Positions 1 to 11,035 of a stretch of DNA of 64,000 nt are shown here, one piece after another. The notes under the pieces were generated by a model. It searched no databases, was not told the DNA's origin, and worked only from the letters and a program-made list of their open reading frames with translations. Every line of letters starts with the position of its first letter. Positions within the stretch are counted from its first letter, which is position 1. Both the position numbers and the translations under genes were made by a program. The stretch is from Diphasiastrum complanatum (lineage: Eukaryota > Streptophyta > Lycopodiopsida > Lycopodiales > Lycopodiaceae). The stretch is taken from contig CM055092.1 in the NCBI GenBank assembly GCA_029204225.1, positions 99,463,460 to 99,527,459 on the forward strand. The letters run 5' to 3'.

Positions 1-552
1 CCTCTTGTAGCTAAATTTCACTGAGATAAGCTCACACACGAGTTTGCGAGAGTTCATCTTGGTCCAGTAAGCTGTAAAGTGGTTCCAAGTGCTGAAAAAA
101 GTAGAAAATCATCCAAAAAAGAGAACCCTCGCACAAGTAACTCTCGTTGCAAGGTCCAATAAGTTCAAAAAGGCTTTTTTCATCAGTGATCAAGTCTGTG
201 AGAGTTAGTATTAAGTATGGATAAGTTTGTAAGCTAAAAAATTCCCAAAAACATCATCAGACATAAATAAAATTTAGATCTATGAGAGTTAACTTTGCCG
301 CCTTCTACAGAGCCAGATCTAGATTCAGTTAAGAGGGTTTAGGGTTAGTTAAGAGAGTTAGATTTCAGCGATCACAAAATATCAGAGTTTTTTACTATAA
401 TATAGTGCAAAGAACTCTCGCATAGCCAACCTCGCATGTCATTGAATAACCTTCATAGATAGGATCAATTGAAAAGAGGCTAAAATTGCACTAATAGCCA
501 TCAAAACTGATTAGAATCTTACATATCCAGATTGCTTTCCCTGCATGCATCA
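1..552. other. No gene recognised; probable repeat flank
   Basis: No convincing frame. AT-rich sequence with scattered short words such as CTCTCGCA. The duplicated block that recurs at 46.2 kb starts at its right edge, near AGATCTA at 553. Confidence 0.5.
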
Positions 553-639
553 AGATCTAATAACCAATATCCAGTAACCCTAGACTTCTCTGATAATGAA
601 TATGAGATCAAGATGATCAGTACCCAAAAAAGTAGGAAA

Positions 640-1281
640 TCAAGTACCAAACTTTTCCCGAGTTGCAGCCGCACAGATTAAAGCAGAAGTAGGACCAACA
701 GTAATGGACCCAATAGATCAACCCGTACCTATTGTATCCTTGCAAGTAGTTTGGAGGTCACCTTTTCTCGAAATGCCAAGATACAATGGATCAACAGATC
801 TTATCAGGTTTCTCTAGATCTACGAACAAGCGTGCAAGATTTATGGGGAATAGACTCCTGAGAAAAAATTAAAGTTGTTCCCAAAAGAAATACCCTCAGC
901 CACACAAATTTGGCTCTTACCCTCTAACACTATGATTCAACCATGGCTTCAAACAGTCGGCCCACTTCTTGAGGCAACGGGCTTTTCTCGGCGCTTTTCC
1001 ATTCTGAGATTAACATGGGCCTCACCCTTCACACTTACACCACCTGGGACGTGTCAAAGTTGCGTTTCCACTTCATGCACCAAGGTACCACCTCGTACAA
1101 GGTTAGGATTAACGCGGACTCGATGGTCACCATTGGCATTATGTTCGGTGACCGTCAGCCCATTACCCATCGTCAGGCAAAAAGCCTAATCAAACCTGTC
1201 ATTGCCAAGACTGCACCAGAGATCCCCATCCAAACTAACAACGGTTACCTGATAGAGGCTACCACTGAACCAATCAAATAG
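640..1281 (+). pseudogene. Degenerate gag-like reading frame
   Basis: Conceptual reading across stops gives a stretch (SPFLEMPRYNG near 750-790, then IYEQAC and TPEKKLKLFP) with the feel of a plant LTR-retrotransposon capsid start. It is followed by TWDVSKLRFHF and YKVRINADSMVTIGIMF. Stop codons interrupt it near 816 and 851, and a frame change is needed near 1,000. The copy at 46.3-46.9 kb has the same first two kinds of lesion, so decay began before the duplication. I do not recognise a catalytic motif, and assignment to gag is inference from position and composition only. Confidence 0.3.
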
Positions 1282-1347
1282 GTGGCTGCGCATCTGTTGA
1301 ACAACTTTCTAGTTATTTCAACATTTTGGAAGGACAGAATCTAGTCC

Positions 1348-2450
1348 ATGTTCTTGAGTCAGATAGTGGAATCCTTTCTGGCATTCTCTGGCCTCATGGT
1401 TGTGCCATACGCCTGGCATGCCTTCCTCATTCATGAACTAACCATTTCCATCAAACCCAACAATCGTGAGCATATCACAGCAAGTCCCCTGTTGCGTAAT
1501 TTTGCTTGCGCACTTCTCGAGGCAAAAGTGCGCGGTTTTTGTTGCTCAAGCCTTCTATCTTCCATCGTGCTGCACACTAACCTTTATCTGCCATCTGCCA
1601 CATCCACATCATCCCAACCTGCAGTTACTACACAACGACCAGCAAAAGAATGCGTGTCACTACCACTAGACGATGTACCACAGCCACATCAGTAACCACT
1701 CCATCAACCACCGCCACTTCTTCTTCTGTACAACCTCCTCCTCTTGTCTCTGTTGTCACTACTCCTCTTTCTGTTCCATCCACGACTACTTCTATTTCCA
1801 TTCCCGCTTCCTCTGTTGATACCACTTCCATTTTTGTTCCATTATCCACTACCCCTTCCATCATTATCGAATCCTCCATTGCTCCCGTAGCCACCATTGC
1901 TCCTCTCCAGTTTAATCCCTTTGATTCTCAGTTATCTCTGGACACTCTGGCATGAATTCAAGTCAACTTTTCACCCCCATGTCAGACCATTTCTGCTCCA
2001 TCCTCACCTTCCGTGCTCCACACCACACTTTAGTTCCTCTCTGTTGCTCCCATCCTCTCGTTTGGACAAACAGTCCCCACTCCCGTTTCCACTACTTTTT
2101 CTCTCACACCACTTGTTTTGCCACCAAAGGTTGCCAAGGGCAACCAACCGTTGCCTGATGACGCATTTGTTCAAACAATTTTCATACCATCGCCAGATCG
2201 AACAGATCCCACCGCCTCAGATGACAAGAGGTCCCCTGAGAACCTGATTGAAGAAAACGACAACGGCGTTCCACAAGTCATCGGGGCTGCTACCACACAA
2301 GCCCCTATTAGTGCCAGCATACCGGTTATTCCAACAAACTTAATGACAACGTACCAAACCTTGGGGACATACATCTTGGAGGTGGTAGTAGCTAAGGCCA
2401 TTTTAGACAGCCGGGTACTCCACCTGGCGACAAGCAACACCCAGCTATGA
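1348..2450 (+). pseudogene. Ser/Thr/Pro-rich unknown reading frame
   Basis: Continuation of the same broken coding region in several frames. The first part reads SQIVESFLAF and HAFLIHELTISIKPNNREHI and ends in ASPLLRNFACALL. It is followed by a long Ser/Thr/Pro-rich, low-complexity stretch (1,650-1,955), then an acidic segment at 2,118-2,450. Frame changes occur between 1,695 and 2,118. The parallel copy at 47.0-48.0 kb has different indels. No known domain recognised. Confidence 0.25.
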
Positions 2451-3075
2451 GTGGAACTCGCAAAGCTGTAGCAAGAGCTTATTGTAACTCAACGACATGA
2501 ACAAGAAAGGAACCGGGAGATTGCCAAGTTGCAACAGAAGGAGGATGGCCTCAACCTATATATCCAAAGCCTATCCAAAGTGTCGACAGAGGCCTCCACG
2601 AAGGTGCGGGAGCTTCAATCAGAAGCGTCCCAACTGCTGGCTCCCCTCCAGGCGCAACTACAAATTTATGAAGAAGTAAAAAAATCTGCCTAGGTTTGGA
2701 AGTGAAAGCCTTACAAAGTGAAAAACTCGTCTGGATAGCTCAACCTGCACCAGACTCAATGCCGCTCTCTCAAGCATAGATGAATCTCTCCAGGTGTCAG
2801 GTACAGGTATATAGCCAAATGTTAAACAGCTACCAGGCAGAGTTCGACAAGTACCAAACAAGCGCAACTCAAGAGCTTGCCCAGGCCAAACAAGCCCTCA
2901 AGGCTTGCCAGTAGTATATGGAGAAGAAGACCCAACTCACCCCAGTGGTGATGCCAGCGCCACTTGTTTTTTATGCTGCATAGATAATCACGAGCCAGGA
3001 CCAAGGCTAGCAAGCAGCAGAGGGGTTCAGTCAAGATCAAGGGTCCGAAGGCCAAGACCAAGGACCAGTTGATAC
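2451..3075 (+). pseudogene. Gln/Glu-rich, coiled-coil-like unknown frame
   Basis: Reading through stops gives Gln/Glu/Ala/Leu-rich text (LQSEASQLLAPLQAQLQIYE near 2,610-2,670; YQAEFDKYQTSATQELAQAK near 2,830-2,890) that would form a coiled coil. Stops occur near 2,690, 2,778, 2,911 and 2,980. A homologous stretch lies at 48,150-48,720. Function unknown. Confidence 0.3.
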
Positions 3076-3085
3076 GGGTGCTGAG

Positions 3086-3950
3086 ATGCGAGACCAAGGC
3101 CGGGATGCAGGTCCAAGCCAAAGCCAAGATGAAGGACAAGCCACATCATCAAGAGTTTCGCGCACCATATCTACCACCCAGGCCTTCCGAAGACCAAAGT
3201 CTGTGGAGGAGAAAATAAATGAATTTCTAGCTAAGTATCCACACGAGTCATCTAGAGGCGGCTGGCAGATATCATTTTTAGCTCAGACAATAAAGGCGAA
3301 CGAGCTGCAAGCACTACCCGCCCTCCAACCACAACCAGAGTGGCGTCAGCAGCTCTCTGAAAGAGACCCAACGACCATTAGGGCCTATGGGACAAGTCGG
3401 TGAACACGCACTTCATGTCCTGCACACGACAATCCAAATGGGCGAAATGTGGCACCCCTCTAGACAAGCTCACAATTCAAAATTTCAATTGGCCACGATA
3501 TCCATCAGAGCATGTCTGGGATACAGATGTAGATGCCCAAAGGGCTCTCACCATATTTGCCAATAAATATTTCAACTGCCCTGATCCAACAGTCTGCGCG
3601 GCAGCCACTTATGCCCGGGACTTAGAACATTTAATGGGGATTGAAACCAAATGGGACAATTTTCTCCCTCCCATATTCTTTGATCCTAATAAGACGCTCG
3701 CCTCCGACAAAGTCAAAGTTCAGCTGCCAATCCTTTGAGTCTATTACTGAGCTGCATTCCTTGGTGATCCCTGGACGCACAGATTCCAAGCGTGGGTCGA
3801 CCAAGACTGGCTGACAGACGTCCACAAGTCCCTTCAAATGCCCAAGGACTTGAAGAAACTGGACCGCATCAATTTCATGGAAGACGTTACAGGCTACCTG
3901 ATCCACCAGACACGGGCCAAGAAGACTCTTTACTGAACCGGCAGAGTGTC
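3086..3950 (+). pseudogene. Unknown protein remnant, present only in copy 1
   Basis: Two overlapping frames (3,086-3,403 and 3,400-3,738), then a third (about 3,745-3,930), together read as one decayed protein. Visible stretches include SVEEKINEFLAKYP, WPRYPSEHVWDTDVDAQRAL and WVDQDWLTDVHKSLQMPKDL. The 3' end runs into AT-rich DNA with AATAAAA-type signals (4,012-4,033). I do not recognise the family. It is probably the last part of the element whose earlier part is block C, because it follows directly and has no counterpart after 48.73 kb. Confidence 0.3.
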
Positions 3951-4011
3951 GAGGGATCGGCACTACTTCAGGTCGTGAAACCTGTTGGAGGTATTCCCGA
4001 TGAATTGTATA

Positions 4012-4740
4012 TAAATAAAATCAACCAATAAAATGTGTTGCGAGGGCATGGCATCCTACGCGTATAAGCCCATGGCTCAATGAGCACGCAAGCTTAAGTT
4101 GTAAATAAAATAAAATAGACTTGGGCCTTTGTAATTAAAATAAAACTCGAGGCCCAAAGTCAATTTCAAACTTAGAGTTTACTTTTTCCAGAGCTGCATC
4201 CAATTTTGGACTCACATGAATCTTGTGATTTCCAATGTACTTTTTGTGGACCCTTGGATCAAGTTGGGTCCAAGGTGAATGGATAGGATCAATGTAAATA
4301 TTAGCCAATAGGATTGTGGGACAAGGACCTTTCCCATTTTATAAAAAGATACCATCTGTACTCTATTTCCATGCTTAATGAGGAGGAGGAAACTCTACCA
4401 CTTTTTGGAGAGAAGCATCCTCATTTGCTATTCACTACTTGCTAATGCTTTTGATTGTGTTTTCTATTTCTATCTATTTTCATGTTATTGGTTGTCTTAG
4501 TTAATGTTTCTCCATTAGCAAGCATAAGGAGCATTTGAGCTAACCTCCACTCTCACCCTCTATCTCTCTCTTTCTCTCTTCTCTTCTAATCTTCTCTTTC
4601 CTTTCACCTACAATCATGATGAAGGTAGTTTAGGGGAGTAGAGTTAGTGGAAGTAGTGTTAGTGGTGGTAGAGTTAGATAAAAAGTAGGAAACTAACTAA
4701 AAGTAACATCTATGCATAGTTAGGTGCCTATCCAGTGAAC
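4012..4740 (+). repeat. LTR-like sequence with CCAAT and TATA boxes
   Basis: Noncoding. It contains CCAATAGGAT (about 4,297) followed some 40 nt later by TTTTATAAAAAG (about 4,339). The same CCAATAGGAT...TTTTATAAGAAGGTACCA layout recurs at 6,835-6,890 in another LTR fragment, so this is likely a diverged LTR of the same Ty3/gypsy-like family. Termini were not determined. Confidence 0.4.
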
Positions 4741-5726
4741 TAACCCTTGTTGACAGGCGGGAGGCTACTACTACATCGGATTGAAGACCCTATATCGAAA
4801 TTTTCGATATCTTTCAAGTCAAGCAGCTCTATCTGACATGCATTAGGGATGGAGATAGAAATGTCAGTTTGCATTAACTTGTTTGGTAATCCTTGACAAT
4901 GGTGCCAAAAATTGGTATATGTCATCAGACATTTTGTAAGCAGCCAGTACACTTTTAGAAAAGGTGTGTAGAGAAATGAGTGCTAAACTACATTCTTCAG
5001 TTATCAAACCGAATGTAAAGCGTTCTGCAAATGAAATGTTATCAGAATAGCTCAAAGGAATTACACTCTGACTGATTAAGTTGTCTGCAAGGATCTGTGA
5101 TTTGTTCCATGCAGGCGCATACGAACAGGCAAAATGTTAATCTTATTCTTAAACCAATGTGTTCTAGGCAGAAGTCCTTAACAACTAAAGTCCAATTATG
5201 GTTAAAGAACTCAAGTAATTTGCAAATATGTTAGAAACATTTATCTTTGTTACTAAGATGAATACAGATCAATAACTCGGTTCCTCAGTCAGGGACTATC
5301 ATTTCACAACATACATACTTTTCTATTAGAAATTGTGGAAAATTGCACCAAGAGTATGTTTACTCGAATGCCGAACACAAAGTATTCACTCATACGGGCA
5401 AAGCGATTTTAAGATAGTACTTTAAATCAACTTTACGAATACTCAACAAACAACTATATTACCCTTGGTCGCTCTATTCATTTCTCCAATCTCAAACATA
5501 CAATAACTCTCTCTCTCTCTCTCTTTCGATAATGTGAGAATTTAGAGTGTCTAGTTTTATAACCTACGGAGCAAACAAACACACCTCTAGGAATTCCTGG
5601 TGCGTCGCTCCATTTACAAATTCTAATTATCATATAAGTTACAAGTACAAATAAATTGTACAGTTGATGATTCATTACGACGATTTGAAATCAATCGCTT
5701 TGTATCCAAGTGGTGTTTCATTTTAG
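4741..5726. other. Unassigned; weak minus-strand exon-like frames
   Basis: Two overlapping minus-strand frames at 4,740-5,055 (reading ERFTFGLITEECSLALISL, then ACQIELLDLKDIENFDIGSS) are preceded by a TTGCAG acceptor-like site near 5,022. A short CT microsatellite lies at 5,504-5,523. No family recognised. Absent from the second copy of the surrounding blocks. Confidence 0.3.
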
Positions 5727-6700
5727 GAGGTCATGAATTCCTAAGTATAAATTGTCATTTTTTATTAAGTATACAAATATGTGATATCACACCTCAGGCC
5801 TTTCTCTTTGTCTTACAAAGCCTTTCAATGTTTTCATGAATCGTTCCAAGAAAAACATCCAACGACTATGGATAGTGCCTGAATTAAAAAAATAAATCAA
5901 TGTTAATGCGAGAACATGGGAATTACCACAATAACAATAGTCTAGCATGGACTAAGAATAGGTAATTGACGCAAGTATATGATGTACCTGCAATGCCCAT
6001 CGCAACTACCAAATGCACAATGAGATGCATTTTGAATGGTGAGAATGGATGTGGAAAAGTGATTCTCGATCAAACACATTGCCTCGATGGAGCTTTGTCT
6101 TGTCGTCTCAATGGATGCCAGCGGTATCTCTTTGGATGAAATGTACCTTCATAAGAAAGAGAAACAACAATGACATATGTGTTAGTAAGATCATCATCTT
6201 GAATCACCCCAAGAAAAAATGATGTGAATCGCATGCGCATTCACCGTATCTCACCAAACCGCTGATTTTGTAGATTGCACTCCTTAACTCCTCTATCAAG
6301 AACCCTCTCAACACCAAGGGAAGCACAAACTGCATGCACAAAAACAATTTGGTCATCGAGATACATATATGCACAATGAGATCATCATGAAATCACAAGA
6401 CATGCTATAAAATGTGATTGACAATGTAAAGATGGATGAAATGTCAAAATACATGCCATGCCAACCTGTCAAAATTTATGTTAGTCATGAGACTTTAGTC
6501 CACTTAGCTTGTTGTCCCTTGTGAGGACACCCTTTATACATCGCATGTGTCATGTTGGAGTTTGAAAAGAAGCTATTGCCCTCTTTACAATCGTCTCTCC
6601 TCGAGAAGATCCATGGGGCCTTTGGTAGGACAATGAAAGTCACCACCATTTGTGGCCATAAACTAGCCATCTTTGCCACTTCTTTTAAATCATCTCGTAC
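5727..6700 (-). pseudogene. CACTA (En/Spm) TNP2 transposase remnant, copy 1
   Basis: Minus-strand exons of a TNP2-type transposase in order. 6,700 to about 6,480 reads RDDLKEVAKMASLWPQ, LPKAPWIFSR and, after a frame change, KGVLTRDNKLSGLKSHD. 6,329-6,245 reads FVLPLVLRGFLIEELRSAIY after a GCAG acceptor. About 6,149-5,988 reads YISSKEIPLASIE and FSTSILTIQ, with an extra A shifting frame before the MHLIVHLVVAMGIAG equivalent. About 5,875-5,793 reads RWMFFLERFMKTLKGFVRQ. A stop replaces the Trp of the SHDWH motif. The 5' part and the C-terminus are missing. Nearly identical to 48,733-49,706. Confidence 0.8.
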
Positions 6701-7015
6701 TTTAGGCCTTTTTGCGGAACTTTTATGTCGTAGGGCCTAAATGTCAAGTTAGTAAATAAAATTGGGTTTCCCTCCAATTTTGGATAGTTCCCACTCTTTT
6801 TTAAATTTGAATAATTAGGGAGCTAGAAATGGACCAATAGGATTATGAGGCCAAGGTTCTCCTCTCTTTTATAAGAAGGTACCAACTCGAGTTATCTTTA
6901 TTGTGCATCTTAGTGTTAATGATTGTAGTGTTAATGCTTAGGGTTAATGGATGTTAGAGTTAGATGTGGATCTTCCATTCATGCTGAAATTTGAAATATG
7001 CTATCGCTCTCTTGG
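6701..7015 (+). repeat. Ty3/gypsy-like LTR fragment
   Basis: Shares CTTTAGGCCTTTTTGCGG and GGGCCTAAATGTCAAGTTA with 9,946-10,018 and 56,388-56,460. It shares GTTAATGCTTAGGGTTAATG and CCATTCATGCTGAAAT with 56,770-56,830. It carries CCAAT- and TATA-like boxes near 6,835 and 6,880. It abuts the TNP2 remnant on the left and copia coding sequence on the right, so both junctions are breakpoints. Confidence 0.6.
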
Positions 7016-7040
7016 GATTCATATGCTGACACTCATATAG

Positions 7041-7821
7041 TAGATGCAAAGTGTTGTGATACACCTATGGAGTCAAATGTAAAGCTAACTATAAGAGGTA
7101 ATGAAAGATCCTTTGAGGACATTACTCTCTATAGAAAGCTAGTTGGTTCACTTACATATCTAACCATCACAAGACTAGATGTAAGCTATTTTGTTGGTAG
7201 ATCAAGCCAATTTATGTAAGATCCTAGTGAAGAGCATTCGAAGCTAGAGAAAAGAGTTTTGAGATACATAATGGGCACTCGAGATTTTGGCATATTGTAT
7301 GAGGGATCATCACCAAACTTGTATGCTTTTTCAGATTTAGACTTTGCTAGAGATCAAATGGATAAAAAATCCACAAGTGCACATTGTATTTTCATAGGTG
7401 ATGGAGCTATATCATGGATGTTGAAGAAACAAGCCACTCTCTCATTGTCATCTAGTGAGGCCGATTACAAAGTTCTTACTCATTACACAAAGGAGATATA
7501 TGGATCAAGAGGATGATAAAGGATCTTAACTTGTTGGAATTTTTAGAGAGCCCAATCATCTTTTGTGACAACCTTTCAGCCCAAAAGTTGACAAACAATC
7601 CTATCTTTCATACTAGGAGCAAGCATATTGAGGTGGCATATCACTTTGTGAGAGAACAAGCCATGGCAAAGGAGGTGGAGCTTCAACATGTGTCTTCAAT
7701 GGAATGTGTAGCTGATATCTTCACCAAAGCACTTGGAAAAGACATGTTTACCTTTAAAGCGGAGGACTTCACTTGGAGTATTGTCAAAGTCTATTCTAAA
7801 CTAGTTGAAGAGGGACTGTGA
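7041..7821 (+). pseudogene. Ty1/copia reverse transcriptase C-terminus and RNase H remnant
   Basis: Aligns with the last ~260 residues of the intact copia polyprotein at 34.1 kb: TPMESNVKLT, ITLYRKLVGSL, the RNase H motifs FSDLDFARDQMDKKSTSA and LSSSEADYK, then CDNLSAQ and RSKHIEVAYHFVREQ. A stop sits at 7,217-7,219 where the intact copy has Gln, and a 1-nt loss near 7,510 shifts the frame. The frame ends at 7,821. As in the intact element, the stop lies inside the adjoining LTR and is preceded by a GAAGAGGGAC polypurine tract. It is an older relative, not a copy, of the 34-kb element. Confidence 0.85.
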
Positions 7822-7985
7822 GAAACCATTAACCAGTTTGATCTATTTTGGTCTATGTGGATTAGTTGGAAATTTCAGCCAATATGCATTTCATACTTAG
7901 AGATAAACATTATGAAGTTTTTTTTAGCCAAAATACATGTGAAATTACCACTTTTAGAAAATGAGAGAAAGTAGAAAGTCGAATT
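7817..7985 (+). repeat. 5' part of a copia 3' LTR
   Basis: Begins TGTGAGAAACC right after the polypurine tract, paralleling TGTGAAAATTG of the 34-kb family. The right end is not defined. The sequence runs into the unrelated minus-strand exons at 7,995. Confidence 0.55.
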
Positions 7986-7994
7986 AGGACACAT

Positions 7995-8509
7995 TCAAAT
8001 GTGAATGTTAGATATATTGAATCTAGTGATCTTTCCATTTACTTGATGTTCGTCTAGTTTATAGAATCGAATAATATATTTTAGAACATTTTCAATATCA
8101 AGATAAATATTATTGCAATCGTTGTAATTGCACTCACTATATTCTGATTTGTATAATTCAGCTATATGAAGTGGTTGCCCAACTACTTTGAACATTATGT
8201 CATTATAATAATTTCTTGCTAATCTTACCTGATATGGACGAGGAGGATAAATTTTCTTCACCATCACTTGAGAAAAGACTTTTTTAACTAATCTAAAAAA
8301 AGTAGGATAAACATTTCTGCTCATTCCAGAAACATCACATGCACCTAGTATTATAGTTGCATCCAAGTAAGTTTCAACCTTATTCAAAACAGTCTCTACA
8401 ATTTCATTTTCATTTTTAGAGACTGAGCATTTTTCATCATTGCCTTTATTGACTTTCTTGGTAAAACACCACTTAAAGAAGATCTGATGCATGAACGATC
8501 TGACATGAT
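7995..8509 (-). CDS. Hypothetical protein, 3' exon
   Basis: Open frame of about 170 codons after an acceptor-like TTTTGCAG (8,510-8,516), ending at 7,995. Visible text includes HQIFFKWCFTKKVN, LDATIILGACDVSGMSRNVY, PTFFRLVKKVFSQVM and YPPRPYQVRLARNYYNDIM. A matching GTAAGT donor lies at 8,631-8,636, giving a 127-nt intron. It has no stops, unlike the surrounding transposon debris. I do not recognise the family. It could be the accessory gene of a mobile element or a captured host gene. It has no second copy within this window. Confidence 0.4.
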
Positions 8510-8636
8510 CTGCAAAAGACATATAAAATTCAAATTATGTTTAATAATTTGATAATGCATATTATCAAATGCAATTGAAACTTCTATAATGAAAACAAAT
8601 CAAATAAATTGTTTATAAGAAACAAAGAAAACTTAC

Positions 8637-9260
8637 TTAAATGCTCGAATCCTTTTTTTTTTACTGCCGCTATCTGAAGACAAGTCATTAATATTCTTCT
8701 TCGGTACTCTCTTTCTTTTCCTTTTCATCATTGCCTTTTCGATAACTTTTATATCAACAAACATATTTTAAACTATCAGATCGCAACTTCTCCAGGGATT
8801 CAAACATTTTTTGGTTTGATCCCCGAAGAGTAGTGACTGTAGCATTCAACTCTGACATAGCATGCTTGAGTGCATTATTTTCAGCACTAGTGTATTGCAC
8901 ATTATGAAACAATTGTTGATTTCCATGTTGCAATTGTTGATTAGCAAACTGTAATTGCTTATTAAGACAAGATATGCTATGCATTTCAATATCATGCAAC
9001 CTTTGACAATATCCAAGTAAGCCGTTATTTTCTTCACATACAAATCTGAGAAGATGAGTTACGGACTTAAAATTTGGACACAAATTCATACTTGGATCAT
9101 TAGGATAAACTGATCCATCCACCCACAAATCTATGTTCTTATGATTATTCATTCTCAATTTTCTAACTATTTCAACAACATTCTCTACAGCTTTCAAATT
9201 TTTCTTAATAATTGGAGTGCATTCCATAGGAAGTGCAACATGCAAATGGAACATTGCCAT
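8637..9260 (-). CDS. Hypothetical coiled-coil protein, 5' exon(s)
   Basis: The main frame runs 9,260-8,754 (168 codons) and starts MAMFHLHVALPMECTPIIKK. It has a Gln/Asn-rich heptad-like stretch (NKQLQFANQQLQ...NQQLF) and SELNATVTTLRGSNQKMFESLEKLR, consistent with a coiled coil. After the stop, another frame continues with a basic, nuclear-signal-like stretch (MMKRKRKRVPKK) and DLSSDSGSKKK to the GTAAGT donor at 8,636. Joining everything needs one frame change near 8,753 and one fewer A in the A10 run near 8,652-8,661. A truncated copy lies at 55,330-55,686. Family not recognised. Confidence 0.35.
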
Positions 9261-9945
9261 TGTTGCAAGCTATGATCCATAAATACTTCAAACTACAATA
9301 AGTCAAATTGAATAGATCTAGCATATCTTACTTTTGTAATGTCTATGTTGCGCTGAAAAATCGTCCTGCCTCATATTTCACTATAAGCATACAAAGATTT
9401 CAAAAGTGCTGCTACTCTCACTTCAGTTTTTGCAATGAGCACCAAGATTTACAATCTTAAAGCTCTAGTCTCGAATTTTGAAACGAGCATACAGAGAAGT
9501 TATTATATCTCATGCTTAACTAACTAATGTTTGAAGTTAACCATACTAGTTAAACATCAATCAAGGCTAAAAACTCAAAAAATGATGACCAAAAGTTATC
9601 GATTCGTATTATGTCTCTACATGACCTCTCTCTAAAGTGAAATTTTTTAAAGGGCCCATTTTGAGCCATATTTTTCCTAATGTAGTGATCTAACATAAAA
9701 GGGACCCCTTCTTTTCCTCCTTTGAATGCTATTGGTTGAGTGACATATGAGCCCTCAAACTTGATTGGGCCAAATTGATGAATATCTCTCTTTTGATTGG
9801 ACCCTAACTCTGTTGGAGGGCTTGCGGATCCCAAGGCAACCCTAACTCTAGTTAATAAGTGAGAGGAATTTGGCACCCTGTATGTGTAAGTCCAAACCGA
9901 TGATCACATAGATATTTGATTAATTAGAAAGTTAATAAAAGGACT
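9261..9945. repeat. Noncoding duplicated segment (also at 55,687-56,387)
   Basis: No gene seen. The sequence closely matches 55,687-56,387 with a few indels. It lies between the 5' end of the hypothetical gene and the gypsy LTR fragment in both places, so it travels with them as one block. Confidence 0.7.
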
Positions 9946-10018
9946 TTAGGCCTTTTTGCGGGACTTTTAATGTCGCAGGGCCTAAATGTCAAGTTAGTGA
10001 ATAAAGCTAGGGGTGTCG
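9946..10018 (+). repeat. Truncated gypsy LTR start
   Basis: Contains an inverted pair TTTAGGCC...GGCCTAAA within about 40 nt, then AAGTTAGTGAATAAAGC. It is identical in layout to 56,388-56,460, but the rest of the LTR and the primer site (present at 56,461-57,015) are missing here. The two flanks are joined directly at GTGTCGTGGCATGA. Confidence 0.65.
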
Positions 10019-11035
10019 TGGCATGAAGAGTGTTAAATCTGCATTTAGGATTAGTTTGGGAGTGATTTTGCCTGATTTAATTGGATTTTCTTGTTTGAAA
10101 TCTAATCTAATTGTGAAACAAGGAAAGCTATTCAAATCACCAATCTTAAGATCCATTTGGATTTGAGATATTAGTAAAAACAACAAAATCGGTCAAATCT
10201 GCCAGATTTTGGTCAAAAAGAGACAAAAATCGTCATCAGAGCTGATAGATTTTTGCCCTATTTCAGAAAACGTTTGCCGAGTTGCAGAAGCCTTCAGTTT
10301 TGATCACAGAACCTTCAGTTTGAAGGGCAAACAATCCTTCCCAGCAGATATCTAGAAACATAAAAAAAAACCATCAAAAACCATCAAAAAATCACAAAAT
10401 CCCTAAACAAAAAAAGAATCTTCACTCGATTCACTGTGCATATGTGTGATTCAGATCTATCTATTGCCAGGTCGACGAAGAATTATATCATAAATAGAAG
10501 GTTTCTCAGAGGATCAGTTGTCATATTGTCATATTTTTGTCAAAAAAGTCTCTTTTTTGCAAAAATACCGGTATTACTCTTGATTCTTTGCTAGAACCTT
10601 CGCCGAGTTTTCATATTATTCCATTTAAAATAATTTACTATTTTTGAGTTTGGCGAATATTCATCCTATTCAGGTCATAGAAAATCTTTATTTTTACCCT
10701 CGTCAAATTACAAAAACTATGTTTTTGTGTGTCCGAAACCTTTGCCAGTTCTACCCTAGCTTTATCTTGTTTCAGATTTTGAGTCTGAGAGTGCGGCAAA
10801 GGTTATTTGTTAGAAAAACCTGATTAAAGAGTTTTTTTTTAAAATAACACTATTGAATTTTTGTTGAGTGAATCTTCTCCTAGGGAACCTTCGTTAGTTC
10901 TATTTTTGGGTTTTGATTTTCCAGATCAAGTCCTTGTCAAATTTTGTGTCAAATCCGATACAGTCTAATTTTGATTCTAAGATTTTTTTTATTTTTGAGA
11001 ATTCACAATATAGGAATCTAATTCTTGTCAAGTGG
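10019..11035 (+). repeat. Ty3/gypsy 5' leader, copy A
   Basis: Untranslated leader homologous to 57,016-58,070 and, in its second half, to 54,648-55,198. No long frame. At 11,035, after GAGATCTAGCAG, it stops matching the leader and continues in integrase coding sequence. Gag, protease, reverse transcriptase and RNase H have therefore been deleted in this copy. Confidence 0.75.

Larger units (their letters stand above)
553..3070 (+). repeat. Dispersed repeat block C, copy 1
   Basis: This stretch aligns by eye with 46,204-48,730 in the same orientation, with many substitutions and small indels. The match starts at AGATCTARTAACCAATATCCAG in both copies. Copy 1 continues into unique sequence after about 3,070, whereas copy 2 jumps directly to the sequence found here at 5,727. 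Confidence 0.8.
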
